Source of the DNA: Flavilitoribacter sp020436695
Lineage (GTDB): Bacteria > Bacteroidota > Bacteroidia > Chitinophagales > Saprospiraceae
Assembly: GCA_041392665.1 (NCBI GenBank)
Contig: JAWKLQ010000025.1
Span: forward strand, 1 to 64,000
Length of the DNA stretch: 64,000 bases
Direction: 5' to 3'
The translations under genes and the position numbers were made by a program. Shown here one piece after another: positions 30,022 through 37,387 of the stretch (positions are counted from its first letter, which is position 1; the number at the start of each line of letters is the position of its first letter). The notes under the pieces are model-generated. The model made no database searches, was not told where the DNA came from, and saw only the letters and a list, made by a program, of their open reading frames with translations.

Positions 30022-30240
30022 ATGGAAATTGCATTTCTTTTTTTCGCAATGCTCATATGTGTGGCTTTGACCGTCGTTTGGGTGTTGGCCATCATCGAGA
30101 TCGTTCGCAGCGAATTCCTGGATAAGGATGAACGACTGATCTGGTTGTTGCTGGTCATTTTACTGCCCGCCATCGGAACGATATTGTACCTGATGATCGG
30201 ACGCAAAAAACGCCTTGACGGAGGTCCGGATATACTGTAA
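30022..30240 (+). CDS. Small PLDc_N-domain membrane protein
   Basis: This 72-residue protein has two hydrophobic segments (residues 3-26 and 40-60). The second part reads DERLIWLLLVILLPAIGTILYLMIGRKKR, fitting the PLDc_N module found at the front of cardiolipin synthases and as stand-alone small proteins in Bacteroidota. The stand-alone form has no catalytic domain and no assigned function. Split here: WLLLVILLPAIG then TILYLMIGRKK. It starts 180 bases after the HhH gene and precedes the YqiJ/flotillin block. Confidence 0.75.
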   Translation: MEIAFLFFAMLICVALTVVWVLAIIEIVRSEFLDKDERLIWLLLVILLPAIGTILYLMIGRKKRLDGGPDIL

Positions 30241-30314
30241 AACATTGTCCAGCAAAGTTCTGTAACATTAAAATTGAACGAACAGATCCCTCACGGGCGA
30301 TTCAATGCTACATG

Positions 30315-30402
30315 GTTCCATTGTCCCGACCCTTCGGGTACGGGATGTCGCTGCACTCCATTCCATGGCTGTACAGTCAATGAAACGATGAAGCAATGGA
30401 AC
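30315..30402. repeat. Dispersed intergenic element, TTCCATTG type (copy 1, reverse orientation)
   Basis: GTTCCATTG (30315-30323) is inverted at 30394-30402, enclosing a nested TCCCG/CGGGA and CCC/GGG hairpin (30324-30345). The right part (30374-30402), read on the minus strand, matches 47869-47897 over 29 bases with one mismatch. It lies between the PLDc_N gene and the next small gene. Confidence 0.7.
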
Positions 30403-30435
30403 AGGAGCAATGTAATTTAATTGGCAGTATTGAAA

Positions 30436-30948
30436 ATGCCACCCCAGAACTATGATTTGCCAATAGATCTAAACCCCAAGATCATGAACGTACTACAAAA
30501 GATCCTGATCCGCCTCCGATTAAAAGAGGCATCCCAACAAGACGTAGCCCAGGCATTTCGGGACAAAGACATCGATGCCCTGAAGCTTTTTTTAAAAACA
30601 GGCCTCTACCCGGAACGGGCGGCAGCAGCTGCCCACCTGGGGCGTCTTAAAGCCCGCACAGCAATACCAGACCTGGTGTATCTGCTATGGGATGATTTTG
30701 AACCGGTGGCCACGGCTGCCCGGGAAAGTCTAAAATACTTTTTGCCTAACCCCAAAATTGAAGAAAGGCTCGAACAGGCCCGTCAGTATTGGGATAACCG
30801 GGCAAAAAACTGGTCCCTAAAACGCGAAGCCAGCTACTACGATATGGATGATCCCCATAATCCGAGAAATCCAATGGTTGACAAAAACAGAATGAAAAGA
30901 CTGAAAAGAGTCAAAATTGAACTCCAAAAGTCGATCCGTTTTTGGTAG
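30436..30948 (+). CDS. HEAT-repeat-like hypothetical protein
   Basis: This protein of about 170 residues has a helical, HEAT-like centre (ERAAAAAHLGRLKARTAIPD followed by LVYLLWDD and PVATAARESLKYF) and a charged C-terminal tail ending KRVKIELQKSIRFW. No signal peptide or membrane span is seen. Two starts are possible: ATG at 30436 or ATG at 30484 (MNVLQKILIRL). I chose the first because the open frame reaches it and the residues look ordinary. Function is unknown; HEAT units usually mediate protein contacts. Confidence 0.6.
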   Translation: MPPQNYDLPIDLNPKIMNVLQKILIRLRLKEASQQDVAQAFRDKDIDALKLFLKTGLYPERAAAAAHLGRLKARTAIPDLVYLLWDDFEPVATAARESLKYFLPNPKIEERLEQARQYWDNRAKNWSLKREASYYDMDDPHNPRNPMVDKNRMKRLKRVKIELQKSIRFW

Positions 30949-30961
30949 ATACGGAGATCGT

Positions 30962-31058
30962 GGGATGTTTGTACATTGGGATAATGGTAACACTAATCCC
31001 AACGTCCAAAGGTCCCAACGTCCAAACGTCCAAACGTCCAAACGTCCAAACGTCCAAA
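30962..31058. repeat. Hairpin followed by five perfect CGTCCAAA repeats
   Basis: TTGGGAT (30976-30982) pairs with ATCCCAA (30996-31002). After that come related words and then five uninterrupted copies of the 8-mer CGTCCAAA (31019-31058). It lies between the HEAT-like gene and the YqiJ-like gene. The word is close to the CCCAACATCC/AAAAGTCC units at 52692-52774. Confidence 0.85.
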
Positions 31059-31132
31059 ATAACCTGAAATGGCAGTGTCATCACCTTCACTAGCCATTCT
31101 TTACTAACAACTGAAGTAAAAATTTATTCATC

Positions 31133-31798
31133 ATGCAAGCACTGTTGCAGGAAGCTTTGCTACCGGTAAATATTGCCTTTACCGTACTGTTGATCTTCGT
31201 TTTACTGTACTGGTCGACAGTATTGCTGGGTATCATAGATATTTCGTCAGTAGATGTTGACATCGATCTGGATGCTGATGTGGATATAGACGCCGACGTA
31301 GATGTTGATGCCGATACCGATGTGGAAGGACATAGCGGAGGCAGTAGCTGGCTGGGGCAGAGTTTACAGTTCTTCAACTTCGGCCGGGTACCTTTTATGG
31401 TGGTGATCTCGTTTCTCATCCTCAGTATGTGGGCTATGAGTATCCTGATCAATTATTACTGGGGGCACGGAGCCTGGTCAACAGCGCTGATCATGTTCAT
31501 CCCGAATCTGGCGGTCAGCCTGCTGTTCACCAAACTGATCACTACGCCGCTGGTACCTGTATTCCGGCATCTGGACGGCAGTGAACAAGCAGTTGAATAC
31601 ATCGGTCAGGAATGCACCCTGACACTGCCGGCTTCCGGTCAGGCCATCGGTCAGGCCGAAGTACTGATCGATGATACGCCCCTACTGGTAAGTGTTAAGC
31701 TGCAGGATGGTCAAAGTATGGAACGAGGGACCAAAGCACTGATCGTCGGCGCGGATGAAGATGGTAAATACTATCTGGTGAAGCAGCTTGATAGTTAG
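31133..31798 (+). CDS. YqiJ-like (DUF1449/OB-fold) membrane protein with acidic repeat
   Basis: This 221-residue protein has a first span at about residues 14-36. A linker follows with the alternating pattern DVDIDLDADVDIDADVDV (about 41-62), then two or three more spans (86-140). A C-terminal OB-fold-like domain (about 150-220) contains YIGQECTLTLPASGQ. The layout matches YqiJ/NfeD-type partners of flotillin-like YqiK, which is the next gene after a gap of 112 bases. The pair is thought to form large inner-membrane assemblies. The acidic-hydrophobic repeat is unusual and might bind divalent cations; that is a guess. Confidence 0.8.
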   Translation: MQALLQEALLPVNIAFTVLLIFVLLYWSTVLLGIIDISSVDVDIDLDADVDIDADVDVDADTDVEGHSGGSSWLGQSLQFFNFGRVPFMVVISFLILSMWAMSILINYYWGHGAWSTALIMFIPNLAVSLLFTKLITTPLVPVFRHLDGSEQAVEYIGQECTLTLPASGQAIGQAEVLIDDTPLLVSVKLQDGQSMERGTKALIVGADEDGKYYLVKQLDS

Positions 31799-31800
31799 AT

Positions 31801-31830
31801 GTTGCCGGTTGGTCAGTTGACAGTTACTGG
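31801..31830. repeat. Post-gene word repeat GTTGCCGGTTGGTCAGTTG, copy 1
   Basis: This 19-base word begins two bases after the YqiJ-like stop codon. It is followed by ACAGTTACTGG, itself similar to the GTCAGTTACC block at 18109. An identical 19-mer occurs five bases after the flotillin stop at 34082. Confidence 0.8.
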
Positions 31831-31910
31831 TACACTGAGAAGAAACAATACTCATCACTTTAGTCAGTAAAGGGACTTAATACAATTAACCACACACAAA
31901 ACTTATAACT

Positions 31911-34076
31911 ATGCTCTCGAACATTTTAATCATCGTAGCCGCCATTGGCGGCGTCATACTCCTACTGGTCATGGTCATGCTGGCCAGCTGGTATCACAAG
32001 ATCCCTCAGGGACAGGCGCTGGTGCGTACCGGTAGCGGTGGCACCAAGGTCGCCTTCGACCGCGGTATGCTGGTTGTTCCGGTGCTCCACATGGTAGAAT
32101 CCATGGACCTGTCGGTAAAGACCATTGAGATCGCACGTCTGAAAGAAGATGGTTTGCTGTGTAAAGACAACCTGCGGGCCGATATCAAAGTCGTATTCTT
32201 CGTACGTGTCAACCAGGAAGTGAAAGATATTACCAAGGTGGCCCAGACCATCGGCTGTAAGCGCGCTTCCGATCCGGATATTCTCAAACAACTGTTTGAA
32301 GCCAAATTTTCGGAAGCCCTCAAAACGGTCGGTAAGCGTTTCGAATTCGTGGAACTGTACGACAACCGTGAAAAGTTCAAACTGGAGATCCTCAACATCA
32401 TCGGTTCCGACCTGAACGGTTATGTACTCGACGACTGTGCCATCGACTACCTGGAACAAACGCCCATGGAATTCCTGAAGATCGACAATATCCTCGACTC
32501 CGAGGGTATCAAGAAGATCACCGAACTGACGGCTACCCAGAAGATCAAGGCCAACTTCATTCGCCGGGAAGAGGAAAAGACGATCAAAGAACAGGATGTG
32601 GAAGCACAGGAAGCTATCCTGGAGTATGAGCGCCAACTCGCTGAAAAGGAAGAGCGCCAGAAGCGGGAGATCGCCAACATCCGTGCCCGGGAGCATGCGG
32701 AGATCGCCAAGATCAATGAAGAAGAAAGACTGCGTTCGGAGATGGTACGCATTCGTACCGAGGAAGAACTCTCCATTGCCGAAGAGAACAAGAACCGTCA
32801 GGTCATTGTAGCGGCCAAGAACAAGGAACGTACCGAGGCCGTCGAGATCGAAAGAGTGGAAAAAGACCGTCTGCTGGAAGTAACGGAGCGCGAGCGCATC
32901 GTCACCCTGGCCGAGATCGAAAAGCAGCGCGCCATCGAGCAGGAGCAGAAGAACATCCAGGATGTGATCCGCGAGCGCGTGATGGTGGAGAAGAAGACGG
33001 TGGAAGAAGAAGAGAAGATCAAAGACACCCGCGAACTGGCTACCGCCCGCCGGGCGAAAGAAGTAGCCATCATCAAAGCGGAGGAAAGTGGAGAAGCCGC
33101 CATTATCGAGTACACCAAATCAGCCGAAGCTGAGCGCCTTGCTGCAGAGATCCAGGCCCAGAAGATGCTGATCGACGCCGAAGCCGAAAAGAACGCGGCC
33201 GAGAAAGAAGCGGAAGCCCGCAAGATCAAAGCCGAAGCCAAAGCGGCCGAGGAAGCCACTATCGGTCTGTCTGAAGCCCAGGTGATCGAAGCCAAAGCCA
33301 AAGCCAAAGAGCAGGAAGGTCTGATCGAAGCCGCCGTTCTGGAGAAAAAAGCGGTAGCAGAAGCCAAAGGCATCGAAGCCAGAGCCGCAGCCTCCCACAA
33401 ACAGGGATTACTGGAAGCCGAAGTGTTGGCCGAAAAAGGTACCAGTGAGGCTAAAGTGATCGAACTGAAGAGTCTGGCTACCGCCAGAGGAGCCAGCGAG
33501 CAGGGAATGGCCGAGGCCAAAGTACTGCAGGAAAAGCTACTGGCCGAAGCCAAAGGTGTGGAAGAGAAAGCCAAAGCCATGCAGAAGCTGGACGGCGTAG
33601 GCAAAGAGCATGAGGAGTTCAAACTGCGCCTTGAGAAAGAGCGCGATGTAGAACTGGCTCAGATCGAAGTACAGCGCCACGTAGCCGAAGCCCAGGCCAT
33701 GGCCCTGAGTGAGGCCTTCAAGCAGGCTAAGATCGATATCGTAGGTGGAGAATCCACCTTCGTCGACAACATCATGAACGCCATCAATCGCGGCAAAACG
33801 GTCGACCGGCTCGTCACGAGCAGTGATACCCTGGGCGAACTGAAAACGACCCTGTTGGGTAACGGTAACGGCACCCCGGGGCTGATCAGCCAGCTCAGCG
33901 GACTGATCAAGTCGAGCGGACTGAAAAGCGAAGATGTGAAAAACCTCTCGCTGGCCGCCCTGCTGCTTAAGCTACACGGAAGCGTGTCGGACGACAAAAA
34001 GCCGATCATCGGTAAGATGATGGAAGCCGTCAAGCAGTATGGATTGGGTGGACAGGAGATTGCGGGATTGTTGTGA
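31911..34076 (+). CDS. Flotillin-like (YqiK) membrane scaffold protein
   Basis: This 721-residue protein has an N-terminal span (residues 3-27) and a band-7/SPFH domain (about 30-200, LVRTGSGGTKVAFDRGMLVV). A very long coiled coil rich in Glu, Ala, Lys and Arg (about 215-620) follows, with repeated EAK/AEA motifs, and then a globular tail with two Gly/Leu-rich helices. Flotillins form ring-like scaffolds that organise membrane microdomains. The upstream YqiJ-like gene is its usual partner. The regular GAAGCC codons of the coiled coil give long spurious ORFs on the other strand. Confidence 0.93.
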   Translation: MLSNILIIVAAIGGVILLLVMVMLASWYHKIPQGQALVRTGSGGTKVAFDRGMLVVPVLHMVESMDLSVKTIEIARLKEDGLLCKDNLRADIKVVFFVRVNQEVKDITKVAQTIGCKRASDPDILKQLFEAKFSEALKTVGKRFEFVELYDNREKFKLEILNIIGSDLNGYVLDDCAIDYLEQTPMEFLKIDNILDSEGIKKITELTATQKIKANFIRREEEKTIKEQDVEAQEAILEYERQLAEKEERQKREIANIRAREHAEIAKINEEERLRSEMVRIRTEEELSIAEENKNRQVIVAAKNKERTEAVEIERVEKDRLLEVTERERIVTLAEIEKQRAIEQEQKNIQDVIRERVMVEKKTVEEEEKIKDTRELATARRAKEVAIIKAEESGEAAIIEYTKSAEAERLAAEIQAQKMLIDAEAEKNAAEKEAEARKIKAEAKAAEEATIGLSEAQVIEAKAKAKEQEGLIEAAVLEKKAVAEAKGIEARAAASHKQGLLEAEVLAEKGTSEAKVIELKSLATARGASEQGMAEAKVLQEKLLAEAKGVEEKAKAMQKLDGVGKEHEEFKLRLEKERDVELAQIEVQRHVAEAQAMALSEAFKQAKIDIVGGESTFVDNIMNAINRGKTVDRLVTSSDTLGELKTTLLGNGNGTPGLISQLSGLIKSSGLKSEDVKNLSLAALLLKLHGSVSDDKKPIIGKMMEAVKQYGLGGQEIAGLL

Positions 34077-34081
34077 TAGCG

Positions 34082-34111
34082 GTTGCCGGTTGGTCAGTTG
34101 CCGGTTAACTC
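34082..34111. repeat. Post-gene word repeat GTTGCCGGTTGGTCAGTTG, copy 2
   Basis: This is identical over 19 bases to 31801-31819 and continues CCGGTTAACT. It stands five bases after the flotillin stop. The GTTGCCGG word also makes the arms of the hairpins at 42406 and 45754. Confidence 0.8.
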
Positions 34112-34142
34112 CGGCCACGCCTACTGCAATTGCACCTGGTTA

Positions 34143-34175
34143 GTCGGCGCAGACCTGGGTCAGGTCACAGCCGAC
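34143..34175. repeat. Symmetric 33-base hairpin
   Basis: GTCGGC (34143-34148) and GACCTG (34152-34157) pair with CAGGTC (34161-34166) and GCCGAC (34170-34175). They are separated by a symmetric 3-by-3 internal loop and a three-base apical loop. There is no T-run after it, so it is not a simple terminator. It lies in the 430-base gap after the flotillin gene. Confidence 0.6.
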
Positions 34176-34351
34176 GCTTCCATAATCCGGGGCAACATGC
34201 CCAAATGTGAGCACTACCTGCCCGACTGATGACTGCCGACCCCGATTTCGATCCACTGGAACTTATACGGGATGATCATCACGCGGTGCGCATGATCACT
34301 ATCGACTAAAGACTTTACCCCAGTACGCGCTCCTACTCTCTGCGGTTAGCA

Positions 34352-34380
34352 CCCCGGTTCTGGTCGAGCCGGGGATTTTT
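34352..34380 (+). terminator. Intrinsic terminator after the flotillin transcript
   Basis: CCCCGG and CCGGGG form a strong stem around a TTCTGGTCGAG loop and are followed by ATTTTT. It lies 275 bases after the flotillin stop and before the DUF6090 gene, so the transcript would carry a long folded 3' end. Confidence 0.8.
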
Positions 34381-34508
34381 AAATACTTTGCAAACCATTG
34401 ATAAACTGCTATATATGCAGCAGAGAATTACTTAGATTTATCGCCGAATTTGTGGGAGTGCTGTCTGAATATACCGATGTTTGCCTCCCTTAAAAACAAC
34501 GAAAGACG

Positions 34509-35294
34509 ATGATAAAATTCTTCCGAAAGATTCGCCAAAATTTACTGACCAAAAACAAGTTCAGCAAATATCTGCTTTATGCCATAGGAGAAATAGCCCT
34601 TATAATGATTGGCATCTTAATGGCATTACAGGTCAATAATTGGAATGAATTACGAAAATTAAGAGCTCAGGAAGTTAAATACATCAAAAGCATAAAATCT
34701 GACTTAACCGATGAATTAAAGGACAATAATGAGATGATAGCTTATCGCTCAGCAAAAGCAAAAGCGGCATCGAGACTGTTGACCTATACCAGGCCTGAAA
34801 CGGTGGAAGAATTTAGGACATATGCAGACACAGTAGGTTTAGTCTATATTTGGGGATCTTTTACACCAAAAGATAACACTTATAAAGAACTGATCAGCTC
34901 TGGAAACTTAAACCTGATCTCAGACGACTCCCTTCGATATTATCTTCTCGAACTGGACAAAATGCATGTAGGCATTGCGAATCTTGAACACCATATGAGG
35001 AGAGAATATGAGCAATATCTGTATGATGCTACCTGGCCGAACACCAACTTTGGACTATTTGCAGACTTTGAAGGGCTGGCAAATACGGGTAGCCTGGAAT
35101 CTAAAGAAGATACATGGGTCACTGATCCTGACCTGGCGGCTATGGCCAGTGATTTTGAATGGACACAAAATAACCTGACTATTAAGAATGGATTGAAACT
35201 AGCGGCAATGAATAATCTGGTTTTAGCTGAAAATCATACCATAATGCGCAAATTACTGGAAAAAATGATCGCCATTAGTAATCGAGATTTATAG
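34509..35294 (+). CDS. DUF6090 family membrane protein, copy 1
   Basis: This 261-residue protein has the family start: a basic segment FRKIRQNLLTKNKFSKYLL, one span (YAIGEIALIMIGILMALQVN, about residues 23-42) and NWNE. An extracytoplasmic helical domain follows. DUF6090 proteins are common in Bacteroidota and have no known function. A second, diverged copy is at 36176 with the same YAIGEI...MIGILLALQVNNWNE core. AT content is higher and codon use more relaxed than in the flotillin gene upstream. Confidence 0.85.
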   Translation: MIKFFRKIRQNLLTKNKFSKYLLYAIGEIALIMIGILMALQVNNWNELRKLRAQEVKYIKSIKSDLTDELKDNNEMIAYRSAKAKAASRLLTYTRPETVEEFRTYADTVGLVYIWGSFTPKDNTYKELISSGNLNLISDDSLRYYLLELDKMHVGIANLEHHMRREYEQYLYDATWPNTNFGLFADFEGLANTGSLESKEDTWVTDPDLAAMASDFEWTQNNLTIKNGLKLAAMNNLVLAENHTIMRKLLEKMIAISNRDL

Positions 35295-35358
35295 AGCGAT
35301 TGAGCAAGAGAAAGTCTTATCGGAATACACAGATGAGGATAATCATAAAAAACAAAGA

Positions 35359-35435
35359 ATTTATGCTAAAATTCCCTTGTTCGGCGTAGACTCCGACTGC
35401 GTCGAAGCGTCAGCAAAACTCAGTTTTGCATAAAT
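35359..35435. repeat. Nested palindromic element, 77 bases
   Basis: The outer arms ATTTATGCTAAAA (35359-35371) and GTTTTGCATAAAT (35423-35435) pair at 12 of 13 positions. The inner arms TTCGGCGTAG (35380-35389) and CTGCGTCGAA (35397-35406) pair fully if G-U pairs are allowed. The nested design is like that at 433-605. It lies between the DUF6090 gene and the PH-domain gene. Confidence 0.65.
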
Positions 35436-35466
35436 GAATAATGAATAACCTTAAAAACAAAAAAAC

Positions 35467-36027
35467 ATGAACCCCATGGTAAGCAACCCAGCAGCAGCAT
35501 TCAGACACGATCTGGACCGGGATGAACAACTGCTCTGGACCGGCACACCCAAACAAGGTATCACCCTCCAGGCCGGCGATGCACTCATGATCCCCTTCAG
35601 CCTGATGTGGGGAGGATTCGCCATATTCTGGGAATACACGGTACTCTCTTCCGGAGGCCCGAATTTCTTCGCACTATGGGGCATACCCTTCGTCGCCGTT
35701 GGGATCTACCTGATCATCGGCCGCTTCTTTTATGATGCCGCGCGGCGTAAAAAGACGTTTTATGCCCTTACCGATAAAAGAGCGATTATCAGATCGGGCG
35801 TATTTCAGCAAAGCACCAAGTCGATTAATCTCCGAACGCTTTCTGACATCACACTAAATGAAAAACCGGATGGCAGCGGTACCATTGTATTAGGACCTGA
35901 GGTTGCATCAGCATACACATTCCGGACCGGGTGGCCCGGCTCTCACGGGAAAATAGCCCCGTCACTGGAAATGATCTCCGGCGTACGTAAAGTGTACAAT
36001 CAGATCACCAGTCTGCAAAATACCTGA
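35467..36027 (+). CDS. Bacterial PH-domain membrane protein
   Basis: This 186-residue protein starts with a soluble stretch containing LDRDEQLLWTGTPKQG. Two spans follow (about residues 40-60 and 66-90), then a PH-like domain with TFYALTDKRAIIRSG and DITLNEKPDGSGTIVLG. This order is typical of the bPH family of small membrane proteins with unknown role. An ATG at 35479 is an alternative start (MVSNPAAAF). It sits between the two DUF6090 genes. Confidence 0.75.
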   Translation: MNPMVSNPAAAFRHDLDRDEQLLWTGTPKQGITLQAGDALMIPFSLMWGGFAIFWEYTVLSSGGPNFFALWGIPFVAVGIYLIIGRFFYDAARRKKTFYALTDKRAIIRSGVFQQSTKSINLRTLSDITLNEKPDGSGTIVLGPEVASAYTFRTGWPGSHGKIAPSLEMISGVRKVYNQITSLQNT

Positions 36028-36152
36028 TCATTTGTTTCCTGATCGCCCTCATTACCTTTAGGAATAAAAATGATCTTGATCGACAACTGATCATTGTAAA
36101 CACCATTGGTACGGTACTTCTCACGGTGATCAATATTTCGTTCCTTTATTAA
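36024..36152 (+). pseudogene. Possible membrane-protein remnant without a start codon
   Basis: Overlapping the PH-gene stop in another frame, 42 codons read LIICFLIALITF, then RNKNDLDRQ, then LIIVNTIGTVLLTVINISFLY. That is two hydrophobic spans joined by a charged turn, before TAA. No ATG or GTG is present upstream before the stop codon at 35988. It could be the tail of a lost gene, a small protein with a rare start, or chance. Confidence 0.25.
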
Positions 36153-36175
36153 ATAAGCAACCAAAATGGAAAACC

Positions 36176-36934
36176 ATGCTCAAGCTCTTTAAACGGAAGC
36201 GACGAAAACTGATGGTCGAAGGCGAGCGGGGTGATCCGTCACTTTCACAAAACCAGGACGCCATACAGACGGAAAAAAATGTGATGCGAGCGAGCAAACT
36301 AAAAAGTTATCTGACGTACGCCATTGGTGAGATCCTGCTGGTGATGATCGGCATCCTGCTGGCGCTACAGGTGAACAACTGGAATGAAAGGAATAAATAC
36401 CAAAAAGAAGAGCAGCAAATACTCAAGTCATTACAGGCAGAATTTGAAGACAACATCGCCAGCCTCGAACAGGTCCTGGGATCACACCAAAGGATCATTA
36501 CCAATATCGAACGGGTTCTAAAAAATGATGATCTGCATAAAGAAGGTATTGACCATACTGATCTCATTGCACAATGGAGAGATGCGGTCTTTGGTAAAAC
36601 GTATGATCCCCAGTTCGGGGTATTACATTCTTTATTGTCTTCCGATAAGATCAATCTCATTGAGCATGATCAGTTGCGAAACAGGATCGCAAAAATACCC
36701 GGCATGCTGGAAGACTACAGCGAAGATGAAGACCTGGCGGTGCAAAGCATTTATAATTTTTACTTGCCCGAATTGTTTCGTTTAAAACCTGAGAATATTT
36801 CCTCCGAAGGCTATGTAATCATGAATTACCTGAATTTTTTAATTCCCAACATCCATTCCATCATTGAAGAAGGTGAAGTTTTGAAAGCGGGTCTTTTAGA
36901 GGATCTCAAGATGATCGAAACTCAGATCAAGTAG
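36176..36934 (+). CDS. DUF6090 family membrane protein, copy 2
   Basis: This 252-residue protein has a longer basic N-terminus (about 40 residues, KLFKRKRRKLM) before the same core as the gene at 34509: YAIGEILLVMIGILLALQVN and NWNE. The remaining about 180 residues form a helical extracytoplasmic domain that has diverged from copy 1. Downstream is a convergent small gene. An alternative start is ATG at 36281, just before RASKLKSYL, which would remove most of the basic extension. Confidence 0.82.
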   Translation: MLKLFKRKRRKLMVEGERGDPSLSQNQDAIQTEKNVMRASKLKSYLTYAIGEILLVMIGILLALQVNNWNERNKYQKEEQQILKSLQAEFEDNIASLEQVLGSHQRIITNIERVLKNDDLHKEGIDHTDLIAQWRDAVFGKTYDPQFGVLHSLLSSDKINLIEHDQLRNRIAKIPGMLEDYSEDEDLAVQSIYNFYLPELFRLKPENISSEGYVIMNYLNFLIPNIHSIIEEGEVLKAGLLEDLKMIETQIK

Positions 36935-36978
36935 TAACTACTTCACATAAAGAAGTAAGGGTTTTAGCTTATTCCGGC

Positions 36979-37224
36979 TTACTCCACAGTGCTTTGCTTA
37001 GATTTGATAAGGGCAAATGATCTTACAGCGATCAGACGGACCAAAAGCATCCACGGCAAACCGTGAAAGAAAAAATCAAACCAGTCCATAGTGCCCATTC
37101 CGACCGCTCCGCCGGCTACCCAGCGAACTTTCCCGAAAAAATGCGGCTCCGGGACAAATGGAGCCAATCCCAGGGTCAGGCAGGCCATCAGAACGAATTT
37201 CCAGTCATTGATCACTTCACTCAT
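36979..37224 (-). CDS. Small conserved membrane protein
   Basis: This 81-residue protein begins MSEVINDWKFVLMACLTLGL, has a Gly-rich centre (VRWVAGGAVGMGTMDWFDF) and a second hydrophobic segment (GLPWMLLVRLIAV). I recall near-identical layouts in other Bacteroidota, usually unnamed. It has its own orientation, opposite to both neighbours, and a plausible coding pattern. Two membrane segments are expected and no function can be given. Confidence 0.65.
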   Translation of the reverse strand: MSEVINDWKFVLMACLTLGLAPFVPEPHFFGKVRWVAGGAVGMGTMDWFDFFFHGLPWMLLVRLIAVRSFALIKSKQSTVE

Positions 37225-37387
37225 TTTGTTTTTTTGCGTACAAAATTACATTCGTTCCTGTTGCTGGTACGTGATCCGCATCACAGTCCCCTATAGAAAA
37301 AGTCGAAACAAAAAAGGGGTTCATTCCATCCGGATAATGGGAGATTTAAAAATGATTGCGAAATTACCGATCAACTAAAGTGAAATA

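Noticed and set aside
31019..31058. Tandem repeats as a CRISPR array
   Set aside because: The units are 8 bases with no spacers, and no cas genes are in the window.
32798..33622. 274-codon minus-strand ORF inside the flotillin gene
   Set aside because: It is very Ser/Ala-rich and arises as the antisense of the regular Glu/Ala codons of the coiled coil.
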